29,273 bases of DNA. Origin: a virus. Both the position numbers and the translations under genes were made by a program. Of this stretch, positions 5,667 through 14,600 are shown piece by piece (positions within the stretch are counted from its first letter, which is position 1; each line of letters opens with the position of its first letter). The notes beneath the pieces are model-generated. The model searched no databases. It was not told the origin of the DNA and was given only the letters and a program-made list of their open reading frames with translations. The DNA is taken from IMG/VR virus record IMGVR_UViG_3300021962_000469, positions 1 to 29,273 of that record. The stretch is one strand, 5' to 3'.

Positions 5667-7831
5667 TTGAATACCTCCTTGAGGCTGGGAAGGTCCTGCT
5701 TCTTGTCCCCCAAGATGAGCTTCCAGATGGTGGGGCCGATGCCTTCCCCGTAGCACCACACGCGGATACCCATCTGCCTGACATTCTCGAAGAAGTACTG
5801 GGCATCTTGGGAGGCTGCGATCAGCTCGCCCGTGCTCCAGAACTTCTTGCCGGTCTGGCCTATCGTGATCTCCATGTACTTGGGGCGGCCCTGCTCGTCC
5901 TTGGCCTTCTTGTCGATCTGCCCCTCGGGGTAGCAGAAGTCGAAGCCGAAGAGGTGGAACTCGCTGTACCCCAAGGACTGGCAGAGGGAGAGGGCCCTCC
6001 ACGCGGCGCACGTCCCCCCGTTGATGAGGAGGGAGCCCTCGGGGAAGACCTCGCTCTTGATGAGGGCCTGCGTCATCGCATGCCAGCCCCACACATTCTT
6101 GGTCTTGCTCATCACGTGGCGCGTCACGCTGGGATCGGACATCGAGGCCACCAGCACCTTGGTGCTGGGCGGGATATCCTCCATGAGATCCTTGCGCTTG
6201 ATCCCGTGGGTGCTGATCCCGGCAACGTCGCGCGGATCGAGGAGCACCAGGTACTCGGGATCCACGCCCCACCCCATCACCGTGGGGAGGCTATGCTTCA
6301 CCACCGCGATGTCGGCACCCTCGCGCCACATCTTGATGATCTTGTCCTTCCTCTTGTGGATGTCGGGGCCCGCCGATACGATGACCAGCTTGCGGTCATG
6401 GGGCTTGGCCTTGGTGATCCACCGCGTAAGCAGGCCAAGGTTCTCCTTGACGTTGTTGATGATGTGGTCCTTGGGCATGCAGTCCTGGGCCGTGACCTTG
6501 AGGGGCATGGCGCCCATACCCGCAGCGGGGAGATCGGGGAGGCCGTCACCAACAGCAGCGATGTTGACGATGCCCCCGCCCTGCACTGCATCCTTGGACT
6601 TGTAGACTTTCTTGTCGCGGAGGATGGTGGTGAAGACAGCCTCCACCCCACGGAACTCTGCGGCGGGGATGCCGCCCTGGTTGTCCGCCACGTAGTAGTC
6701 GTCGAAGACCACGACCGGGACCCGCTTGCATTGCGCCCAATCGTGTGCGATGGTCGCCGCCGAGTGGCCGCCGTCGAGCCACGCGAAGTCCACGCCCGCA
6801 ACCTCGCGCAGCGTATCCTTCGTGTCACCTCGATGGAGATGGAACTCGAAGTGCTTGCCCTTCTCCTTCATTGCGGCGGCGAACTCGTTGAGCTTTGCCG
6901 TCACATCCTCCAGGGAGAAGTGCTTCTTGACGTTGTGCTCCTTGGCGTCGGTATCTGCTGACGCTTCCTCGAAGAGGTCATAGCCGTGATAGACAACGTG
7001 ATCCCATTTCCCAAACGCGACCTGCGCCATCTGCACGGCACGGTCCCCGTTCCAGGTTCCGGTCTCCAGGATGACCCGTGGCATGTAGTGCTGGACGAGC
7101 GCGAGGAGCTGGTCATAGCGGGTCTTGAGGCCCTGGACAACCTTGGTCTTCCGATTACCCTTGAGATGTACGAACACGTCGTTGATCGAGCTATGCTCGA
7201 AAGCGTCGAGTCCGACATACTCGGGATCGACAAGGTTGTGGGCTTCAAGCCCGTGAAGCTTGTGAAGCTGGAGGACACGCTCGAAGATGAAGGCGTCAGT
7301 CCACTCGCTGTAATTGAAGATCTCCCCGCTCATGTACAGGTCGTACATGTCAGCGATGAGGGTACGCCCCTCGTTACCGGCGAAGTAGATGAAGCCGGTC
7401 TCGCTGTAGTTGATTCCCTTGCGTCCCAGATGGGTGATGTGTCCCTTGCAGATATTGCGCAGCCACTCCAGGGTGAGGGGCTTGCGAGTCACCACGTCCC
7501 CGTCGAGCCAGAGGAAGGGGCTCTCGTCCATGGCGGCATCGTGGAGAGCGAAGACCTTGGCGCAGAACTTGAGTGCGTCCAGACGGTAGTTGTAACCCTC
7601 AGGGGTTTCCCCATTCTTGTCCGGGTGCAGGGTGCGGAAGGCAGTGAATCCTTCCACCTCCTCAAGCTTCTTGACAGTGATGGCCCTATGGTCGCATGAG
7701 ACTTCCGAGGGATCCATCCCATCCACGTAGATGGTGAGGGAGATGTTGGAGTCCCACAGGCGCGTGGAGTCGAGGAAGTTCTTGCCGTAAAGGTCCCAGC
7801 CCTTCGGCCCCCAAGAAGTAACGATTCTCAT
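5663..7831 (-). CDS. Three-domain fusion: glycosyltransferase + SAM methyltransferase + MptE/DUF115-like, 722 aa
   Basis: Three modules can be read. Residues about 1-230 resemble a nucleotide-sugar glycosyltransferase of GT-A type, with WLDGDVVTRKP (Asp110, Asp112) as the DxD metal motif. Residues about 240-450 are a class I SAM methyltransferase: ILETGTWNGDRAVQMAQ (Glu256, Gly258) is motif I and WLDGGHSAATIAHDW (Asp353) fits the Methyltransf_24-like group. Residues about 470-722 match the MptE-like/DUF115 fold, with VIVSAGPDIHKR (Ser486), VDPEYLVLLDPRD, a GGTCAAWRAL block and FGFDFCYPEG (Asp631). DUF115 occurs in Maf flagellin-glycosylation proteins and in archaeal pterin pyrophosphokinase. 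ATG 7831 overlaps the upstream glycosyltransferase gene by four bases. Module boundaries are approximate; the substrate is unknown. Confidence 0.75.
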   Translation of the reverse strand: MRIVTSWGPKGWDLYGKNFLDSTRLWDSNISLTIYVDGMDPSEVSCDHRAITVKKLEEVEGFTAFRTLHPDKNGETPEGYNYRLDALKFCAKVFALHDAAMDESPFLWLDGDVVTRKPLTLEWLRNICKGHITHLGRKGINYSETGFIYFAGNEGRTLIADMYDLYMSGEIFNYSEWTDAFIFERVLQLHKLHGLEAHNLVDPEYVGLDAFEHSSINDVFVHLKGNRKTKVVQGLKTRYDQLLALVQHYMPRVILETGTWNGDRAVQMAQVAFGKWDHVVYHGYDLFEEASADTDAKEHNVKKHFSLEDVTAKLNEFAAAMKEKGKHFEFHLHRGDTKDTLREVAGVDFAWLDGGHSAATIAHDWAQCKRVPVVVFDDYYVADNQGGIPAAEFRGVEAVFTTILRDKKVYKSKDAVQGGGIVNIAAVGDGLPDLPAAGMGAMPLKVTAQDCMPKDHIINNVKENLGLLTRWITKAKPHDRKLVIVSAGPDIHKRKDKIIKMWREGADIAVVKHSLPTVMGWGVDPEYLVLLDPRDVAGISTHGIKRKDLMEDIPPSTKVLVASMSDPSVTRHVMSKTKNVWGWHAMTQALIKSEVFPEGSLLINGGTCAAWRALSLCQSLGYSEFHLFGFDFCYPEGQIDKKAKDEQGRPKYMEITIGQTGKKFWSTGELIAASQDAQYFFENVRQMGIRVWCYGEGIGPTIWKLILGDKKQDLPSLKEVFK

Positions 7832-8589
7832 TTGTAGAGGTCCACCACATGTTTCCAGTTGAAGAACTCGTGCTCGACAAGGCGACGCTCCGCTTGCCAA
7901 GCAGCAGCGTAGGGGACATCCTTGTAGTTGGTGAACCAAGGACCCCCGTCAGTAAAGTGGATAGCCTTTGCGCTCTCGTAAGAGTAGCGCGTGGTGGGAC
8001 TGTGGTATGGAAGCCAGTTCCAGGTCTCGTCGATCTCACCAATGCTGTCCGTCCACTCGAAACCGTGGAGGTACGACCCCTTCTGTGTGTTGACTGCTTC
8101 GAGGTCCAGCTTCCGGCAGTCGGGGTGCAGGGGATTCAGAACCATGAGGGAGGACCACAGCTTACGCTGGTACTGCGTCTGCGCCACCCCGTCCATCTTG
8201 ACGGTTTCTTTGGGGACAAACTTGTGCTTCACCACCGAGACCGCCACATCGGGGTCACAGAACTGGAGCATCTTCTTGATGTCATCGAAGAAGAGGAAGT
8301 CGCAGTCCACGAAGACCACCAGGTCCTCTATTCCATGCCGCTGCGCGATGTGGGGCACCAGGAAGCGCGAAAAGGAGAACTCCGTGGAAAACGGTTTCCC
8401 GTCCGCCACGTCGATCATCTGGTTGCCTTCCCTGTACGATGTGCGCCAATACTTCCCTGCAGCCTTGAGGCTATCAAGCTTGAGGGGGGTGATGACACAG
8501 GGGACGCTACAATGCCGCTTGACGCTATGCGCGGCTACCTTGTAGGCGATGTCCTCCCGAGAGTCATAGCCAATGAAGATGTGCAGCAT
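7828..8589 (-). CDS. Glycosyltransferase, GT-A fold (GT8-like), 253 aa
   Basis: Begins MLHIFIGYDSREDIAYKVAA, the usual N-terminal strand and nucleotide-binding region of GT8-like enzymes. Then come a segment FSTEFSFSRFLVPHI and the metal-binding DxD in VFVDCDFLFFDD (Asp95, Asp97). A C-terminal part includes GFEWTDSIGEIDETWNWLP and AIHFTDGGPWF, where the His is typical of the acceptor-side site. It would move a sugar from a nucleotide donor onto an acceptor such as LPS, a virion protein or modified DNA. ATG 8589 has no ribosome-binding site, but a sigma70-like promoter would start transcription at about this codon, suggesting a leaderless message. The gene is coupled to the fusion protein downstream. 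Confidence 0.8.
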   Translation of the reverse strand: MLHIFIGYDSREDIAYKVAAHSVKRHCSVPCVITPLKLDSLKAAGKYWRTSYREGNQMIDVADGKPFSTEFSFSRFLVPHIAQRHGIEDLVVFVDCDFLFFDDIKKMLQFCDPDVAVSVVKHKFVPKETVKMDGVAQTQYQRKLWSSLMVLNPLHPDCRKLDLEAVNTQKGSYLHGFEWTDSIGEIDETWNWLPYHSPTTRYSYESAKAIHFTDGGPWFTNYKDVPYAAAWQAERRLVEHEFFNWKHVVDLYK

Positions 8590-8595
8590 CTCTGA

Positions 8596-8624
8596 ATACT
8601 AGGAGGCTGCACACTGCAAGTCAA
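8596..8624 (-). promoter_or_regulatory. Candidate sigma70 promoter for the glycan-modification genes
   Basis: On the - strand TTGACT (8624-8619) and TAGTAT (8601-8596) are separated by exactly 17 bases. The predicted +1 falls about seven bases after the -10 box, that is, on the A of the ATG at 8589. The site overlaps the last codon of the preceding 49-aa gene and occupies one of the few non-coding gaps in the late block. The -10 box matches only four of six consensus bases, so support is moderate. Confidence 0.4.
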
Positions 8625-8770
8625 GACTTTTTGTTGAAGAGGTCGAACAGGGTCTTGATCTTTTCCTCGACCACCGCCAGCCTGTTATCCATCTTGGCGA
8701 GGAGGATCACGAGGGTCACGAATCCCAGGCCCAAGGGCCAGAGGCGGGATACGATTTCGATGAAGTCCAT
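8621..8770 (-). CDS. Small single-span membrane protein, 49 aa
   Basis: ATG 8770 shares one base with the stop of the 961-aa gene (TAATG) and has a strong GGAGGAATA site. The product begins MDFIEIVSRLWPLGLGFVTL; residues 9-25 form one transmembrane helix, followed by a charged amphipathic helix (KMDNRLAVVEEKIKTLFDLF). This plan, a short N-terminus, one membrane helix and a cytoplasmic or periplasmic coiled segment, is common for small phage membrane proteins near internal virion or lysis genes. It could be a lysis regulator or a hemolysin-XhlA-like factor, but family membership is not certain. Confidence 0.65.
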   Translation of the reverse strand: MDFIEIVSRLWPLGLGFVTLVILLAKMDNRLAVVEEKIKTLFDLFNKKS

Positions 8771-11655
8771 TATTCCTCCCGTAGCCTGCGAGCATACTCG
8801 GGGCGCACGGACTTCGGCACGTCCTCAAGGTTCTGCGGACGACGGTACTCCTGCACCTTCTTGGTGATGCTCTTCTGGAAGGAGTCGGGATCCTGCACGA
8901 TGCGATCCCTGAGGGGCCTGCCCTTGTCATATTGGGCAACCTCTCGCCGCAGGCGCTGGGCTTCCTGCCTGTAGGAGGGATCCCCAGTCTCGATGGCACG
9001 GGCCTGGGCGGTGGCGATGCTGTCAGCATAGGACTTGCGCACTCGGTCCAGGCGCTGGCCCAGATCCTTGGTCTCTTCCTTGGCTTCGCGGGCCTTGGCC
9101 ACCTCGGTGGGGGTGAAGCCCACGGCCACCTTGCCGAAGTCCCGGACGCCCTGCAGCTCCTTGGCGGGGAGTACGGGCTCCATCTTGCCCGGGGTAACAT
9201 AGCCAAGTTCCTGCATGGTGACGGCGCGGGCCACGTTGCGGAAGGCCACGGGCAGCAGGGACGCAAGGGCCATGAGGGGCATGCCCTTCTGCTGGTACTT
9301 GTAGGCTTCCTCGGCACCACCCACCACGGCTCCCATGAGGGGACCCATGTTCATGAGGTCCATGGTGAGCATGTTGTTGAGGTTGAGGTCGAGGGCCGTC
9401 CTCTTGGATATGTCAACACCAAGGGCACGGAAAGGCCCATTGAGCACGTAGTCAGCCAGCTCCGCCGGGGTACCCATGAAGCTTAGGGAGGGTACCTCCT
9501 TGAAGAACTGCTGCATGGTCTCCCGGAGCTGGGACTTCAGAGCCGTGGGGCTCATGCCAAGGTAGGGGCCCACCATGTTGGTGAGCTTGTCGATGAGGTC
9601 CCCGGCAGGTCCAGCGAAGGGCAGGCCCCACAGCCCTGCCGTGGCAAACACCCCCAGGAGCATGAGGCCAAGGACCTTCTTGCCCTCGTCCGTGGACATG
9701 ATGCCCTTGCCACCGTAGTACTCGGCGGCCCGGCGCATGAAGCCCAGCATCTTGAAGGGGAAGGTGGCGAACTGGAAGATGAGGCCCGGGACAAGGCCGT
9801 GCATGTACTGGGCACGGAAGGGCTTCGACATGGAGAACTGGGTTTCCTCCACGGCGAACTTGGCGGCATCCACCCGGTCATTGACCTCCTGCCCCACGTT
9901 CTTGGCGAACTTCTGGAGGCGCTGGAAGGCAGCCTCGTTCTTCGCCATGCGATATGCGGCAAGGGCAGTGCTGAGGCGGTTGATCTGCTCGGCCATGGAG
10001 AAGGGAAGCGAGAAGGCTTCGAGGACCTTGCCTGCCTTCTGGCCCAGACCGTAGACGGATTCGATCTGGGACTGCGCCAGGAGGGAGCCAGCCTGGTCAC
10101 GAGTGAGGAGGGCTTCCGCGTAGCCGCTGCGGAAAAGCTCCTTGATCATTTCCTTCTCGTCCTGGGTGACACCCGACATCTTGTCCACGTCGAGGATCTT
10201 GTCGGGATCCAGTGACAACTTGATGTTGCGCATGATGGTGGTGGTGGCAAGGCTGAGTTCCTTCACCGCATTGCCCGTGCCGCCCACGCCCCCAAGGAAG
10301 GGCACCGTGGTGTGCAGGAGCTGGGTGAGGTTGACCAGCGCAGAGGACAGGTTCCCGCCAAGGGTGTAGAGGAAGGCCACGCTCTTGAGCTTGGCCACGA
10401 GGGCCTCGTTGCTGTGGAGGTACTGCTCCTGCTTCTCCGCGATGATGCGCAGCTTGGGATCCTGGATCTTGGAGATGGCAGCCCGGCGGGTTCCCTCCGT
10501 GGCCTTGTTGGCGATCCAGTCCGTCATCTGGTAGGAGAAGGGCGCGAAGGTACTGCGGAAGTAGGTGTCGTAGTTGTCCTCGCGCAACCATCCGGGGATG
10601 TTATACCTCTTGCGCAGGCGCGGCTGCTTGCGCTTCTCGGCCTCGACCTTGAGCCTCTTGAGGATGTCCGCGATCTGCTTCTGCGGATCATTCTTGTTTG
10701 GCGTCATGATCGCCTGGAAGAGAACGTCGATGCGATCCATCTCGTTGCTGGAGGGCAGGTACAGGTCGTAGAGTTCCTGCTCGGCCTGCAGGTCCCTCAG
10801 CTTGATGGTCTGTACGCCTTCCTTCTTGAGCTGGGCCATGCGCGCCTCGGCCTTGGCGCGGGAACTCTTGAGGGCGGGGAACCTGTCGAGGGCGGGAAGT
10901 CCGTCAGCCAGCACCGAGTCATACGCCTCGATGTGCTTCTGGTCCCCGATGTAGTACTCCACGGCCCATGCACCACGGCGCACCTGCGGGAAGTAGCCCT
11001 TGCGCCTGGCGTTCTCGATGCTGCGCAGCACGGAGGCGGCAGCCATGTTGTCGGCCTTGAGTTTCTGGGTCTCCTCCTCGTTGCGTCCCTGCACAGGGAG
11101 GTTCTCGATGTCGCTGATGGACAGTGACGGATCGAAGCCAAGGGAGGCCTTGACGGAGGAGATCACATTGTCGTAGATGTCGTCAAGGATGACTCGCACC
11201 TCGCGCCGCAGTGCGTTGAGTTCTTTTGGAAGAGTGACGATGTCCCCCGTCTTCGAGCCCACGTGGTCCTCGGTGGCGACGATGGTGGCGCTGCCGTCCG
11301 GGTTCTCCGTGGCCAGGGTCTCCTCGGCGTTCTCGATCTCCAGCATGCGCATCATGTCGCGGGACTGCTTGGAGGAGAGCGCCGCCACCTTGCGCATCAC
11401 GGGCTGGTACTTGTGCCCTAGGCGCGCCCGCAGTTCCTCGCCCAGCTTGAGGGCCTTGACGTAGGGACGCAGGGCCGGGAAGCGCGTGGCCAGGTTGTCG
11501 ATGCTGATGAAGCCACTGAGGTAACGCTGTGCGTTACTCATGAGCTTCAGCAGGGAGGGCTGCAGGTGGCCAGCTTCGATGAGGGAGCGAAGCTCCACCA
11601 CCTTGGCGAGGGTATTGTCGATGACCCCAGAGCGGGCCGGATTGCATACCGTCAT
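8770..11655 (-). CDS. Large internal virion / DNA-ejection protein with PLxRFG-like C-terminal region, 961 aa
   Basis: A long, mostly helical protein lacking a signal peptide. The N-terminal half has helices with many charged residues, ending in the region around RKRYNIPGWLREDNYDTYFR. From about residue 400 the pattern LYTLGGNLSSALVNLTQLLH, SGYAEALLTRDQAGSLLAQS, LPFSMAEQINR, GLIFQFATFPFKMLGFMRRA and the hydrophobic stretch VLGLMLLGVFATAGLWGLPF match the C-terminal segment of very large podovirus internal virion and polyvalent (PLxRFG-type) proteins. Near the end, LGVDISKRTALDLNL and LLPVAFRNVARAV also fit that family. It likely travels in the capsid and helps form the ejection channel with the 1560-aa protein encoded just upstream. 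Role by family resemblance. Confidence 0.68.
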   Translation of the reverse strand: MTVCNPARSGVIDNTLAKVVELRSLIEAGHLQPSLLKLMSNAQRYLSGFISIDNLATRFPALRPYVKALKLGEELRARLGHKYQPVMRKVAALSSKQSRDMMRMLEIENAEETLATENPDGSATIVATEDHVGSKTGDIVTLPKELNALRREVRVILDDIYDNVISSVKASLGFDPSLSISDIENLPVQGRNEEETQKLKADNMAAASVLRSIENARRKGYFPQVRRGAWAVEYYIGDQKHIEAYDSVLADGLPALDRFPALKSSRAKAEARMAQLKKEGVQTIKLRDLQAEQELYDLYLPSSNEMDRIDVLFQAIMTPNKNDPQKQIADILKRLKVEAEKRKQPRLRKRYNIPGWLREDNYDTYFRSTFAPFSYQMTDWIANKATEGTRRAAISKIQDPKLRIIAEKQEQYLHSNEALVAKLKSVAFLYTLGGNLSSALVNLTQLLHTTVPFLGGVGGTGNAVKELSLATTTIMRNIKLSLDPDKILDVDKMSGVTQDEKEMIKELFRSGYAEALLTRDQAGSLLAQSQIESVYGLGQKAGKVLEAFSLPFSMAEQINRLSTALAAYRMAKNEAAFQRLQKFAKNVGQEVNDRVDAAKFAVEETQFSMSKPFRAQYMHGLVPGLIFQFATFPFKMLGFMRRAAEYYGGKGIMSTDEGKKVLGLMLLGVFATAGLWGLPFAGPAGDLIDKLTNMVGPYLGMSPTALKSQLRETMQQFFKEVPSLSFMGTPAELADYVLNGPFRALGVDISKRTALDLNLNNMLTMDLMNMGPLMGAVVGGAEEAYKYQQKGMPLMALASLLPVAFRNVARAVTMQELGYVTPGKMEPVLPAKELQGVRDFGKVAVGFTPTEVAKAREAKEETKDLGQRLDRVRKSYADSIATAQARAIETGDPSYRQEAQRLRREVAQYDKGRPLRDRIVQDPDSFQKSITKKVQEYRRPQNLEDVPKSVRPEYARRLREE

Positions 11656-11658
11656 GGC

Positions 11659-14600
11659 TTACCCACAGGAGATGTCCTTGGTGAACGCCTCGCCGCCTTC
11701 CATCTGGCGGAAGTTGCCCTGCTCCATCACGTTGAGGGCATCGTTCATTTCCCGGGGGATGCCCTCTGGGACAATGAATCGACCTTGGTTCGGAAGTCCT
11801 CCAGCGACTTGCTGCTCCGCAGCAGTTGCAGCGCCTCGGCTGAAGCCAGGGTCCCGTCCGAGTTCCCCTCTTGTCCAAACAGGGTCAAGTGCGTCAGCAA
11901 GGCTTCCTCGCCTAACTGCTTCCATGATGCGGGAGGGTTTGCCCTTGTCGCCTGTCGCAATGCTACTTGCGACATTGCTTGTGTTGGAGTCATTGAATGC
12001 CTCTCTCATCTTGGTGATCATGTTGAAGTTCTTGGCGACAGTGCTTTCAATAGCCCTGCGCAGTGGGTCGTAGTAGCCGTTATCCGCCAAGAATTCTTCC
12101 ATGCTTGCCATGGCCGAAATGAAATTTGCGTCGTGGCTGAATACTTCCACGTGGGCAAGTTCATGCACCATGGTGTTGTAGATGTTGGAAGTGATGCCTT
12201 GGATGGTCTGGCTCTTGGAAGCTACCGGGTTTATGAGCATGGCCTTGAAAGGAACTTTGGAATTCAACCCATAGTATGACGTGTCGAAACCAATGCCCAT
12301 GTAGTATTCGTTGAGTGCATCCTGCAACGTCATGTTGCCATAGTACTTGTTGCCGCCCACTCCTTGAAGAGCCTTGCGCATCTCCATGAAGATGCTGGCA
12401 ATGTCGGTCATGTAGGCTATCGGGTTGCCATGCTGTCTTCCAACTTCCACGAGATCCACGTTGAGGTTGTTGTGGTACAGCGGAGTATTTGTGTCAATCC
12501 CCTTGAGGGGTTCGGTCTGTGCACCGTCAAGAAAATTGTCCAGGTTTTCGGTCTTACCGTTCTTGTCATACGTAACTTGAAACTTGGAGAGCTTTGAATT
12601 GTACGTTACGTCCAGCTTGTCAGGAAGGCCAATCGCGCTGGGAGCCGCAATCGAAGCGGCAGGAATCTTGACGGGGGACTTGTACGTCTTGGGCCCGGCG
12701 GCGAAGGGATCCACCTTGCCGATAGTGTACGTGTTGGCCATCGTGGCCGCAAGATCTTCCGTGCCCTTGGCCTTACCTAGCCGGAAAAATACCAAGTTCA
12801 AAGCCGCCAAGGACTGGGATATACTATCCCTCCAATTCTCTCGAGTGTCGTTGAAGGGGTAATTCTTGTCTCCGGCAACCACCTTTGGCTTCACATCCAA
12901 AATCAAGTTATACGGATACGCAGTGCCGTAGGGGTTCATCTCCGAAGAGCCAAACAACGTATCGAACTGGAAAGCACCACTTGAAAGAACAGTGTGCTTT
13001 CTTCCGTACTTATTAAATTTTCCCGGATAGGAATATTTGTACATGCTCCTATAGATGACAACGTCGCCCCAAGGGAAAGACGCGGTAGTAAATTTCGTGT
13101 AGTCTTGAAACTCAAGGTGCTTTTTGCCAACACCTAAGGTGGGCCCGCCGTTGACGGTTATTTCAAAGTCATACAGGTTTCCACTCTCATCGCTGGCGAT
13201 CCAAGGCTGCATAAGGATAGATTCAACTGAATCCTTGTCAACATCCGTTGGATTGACAGCACCAGTCTGGGAATCGGTCCACGTATCCTTGAGCTTGATG
13301 CTCACCACCGTACCATTCTTCTCCTTAGTAGGAGAAGAGACAGCCCTGATGGACCTGGGCGTACCTTCGGGAACCGTAACCCTTCCAACGGCATCGAGCA
13401 ACTTTGCGCTATCGACTTCCGTGACGGTCTTGACGCCATCCCGTACAGTCTCGATGCGCATGCTTTCCGACATCGTGAACAGGGCCAGCTTGGCGTTGCC
13501 AAAGCCACCACTGCGCATGCCTGGAGGCGTATCCTTCTTGGTCCCGGCGAGAGTGAAGAACGCCTTGAGCAGGACATCACGAGACATGCCGACGCCGTTG
13601 TCCGTGATAGTGAGTGTCCTGTTGGCTTGGTCCACAGCAATGTCGATATTGCCCTTTGTGATCTCGCCTTTGTAGAGAGCTTCCTTCACGGCATCAAAGG
13701 AGTTCTGCAACAGCTCCTTGGTAGCCAGTTTCACAGGACGATTTTCGTAAGTCGTTGCGGCAAACTTTGCAAGGATGAGTTTCGGATCGATGGCAAGATC
13801 AGTCTCTACAACCGTAGAGCTGCGCATCACATCTGGAGATTCGGGAGTGAGGATGTCCGTCGAGTACGAGTAACGCCTGGGAGTATTCTCGAAGCCGCGT
13901 GGAACGATGGTAGCCACGCCGCCTTCGATCTTCTCCACCGTGCCCACCGTGCCATCGGGCACGGACACAACGTCGCCCACCTTGATGTCGCTGGGAGGAG
14001 CCTCTCGCGCCGGTACTCCAGCTTCCTTGGGAGCAGGAGCCTCGGGCGCAACGGGCTCCGGCGTGGGAGGCGTCTCCACGAGAGGGATATCTGCAAAATC
14101 CAGCTCTACAAGGAAAGGTTCAATATTTTTGGTATCCGGGACAGCTTCCAAGACTTCGTCAAAAGTTACATACCCTCGCTTCCTGCCAAGATCTAAGAGG
14201 GTCTTCAAGCGGGGATCGTCCAGCGGGGAAGCCACGGGTGTCGGCGCAGGCGGCTCGACTTGCACCGGAGCAGGTGTCGGAGCAACTTGCGTTGGGGCTG
14301 CCGGGGTAACCTGCGTCGGAGGTTCCGGAGCAACTGGCTGTGCCGGGGCGGGCTGTGTGGCGGGGATGTTCCCCGTGCCGGGCCAGGTGTTGCTGGAGAT
14401 GATGTCGTAGGCTTCCTTGCCCGACATGGCCTCGATGGCGGAGGGCTCGTAGCCCATCGCGAAGAGACGCTGGCGCATCTTGCGATCCACCTGCATCGGC
14501 TCCACGCGCTGCCAGTAGGGGCCCTTCTGTACGACGAGGCCTTCCTGCTCAAGCATCTTGAAGAGCTTGGGCACGGAGGTGGGATCTTGGATCTCCCGGC

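Noticed and set aside
5667-6272. Upstream extension of the metallophosphoesterase frame by 202 codons
   Set aside because: The extension is Arg/Pro/Gly-rich and out of frame with the enzyme encoded there; the enzyme's first strand begins at GTG 5666.
5807-6961. 384-codon open frame on the + strand
   Set aside because: Antisense to the sugar/methyltransferase fusion; the - strand frame carries clear enzyme motifs, this one none.
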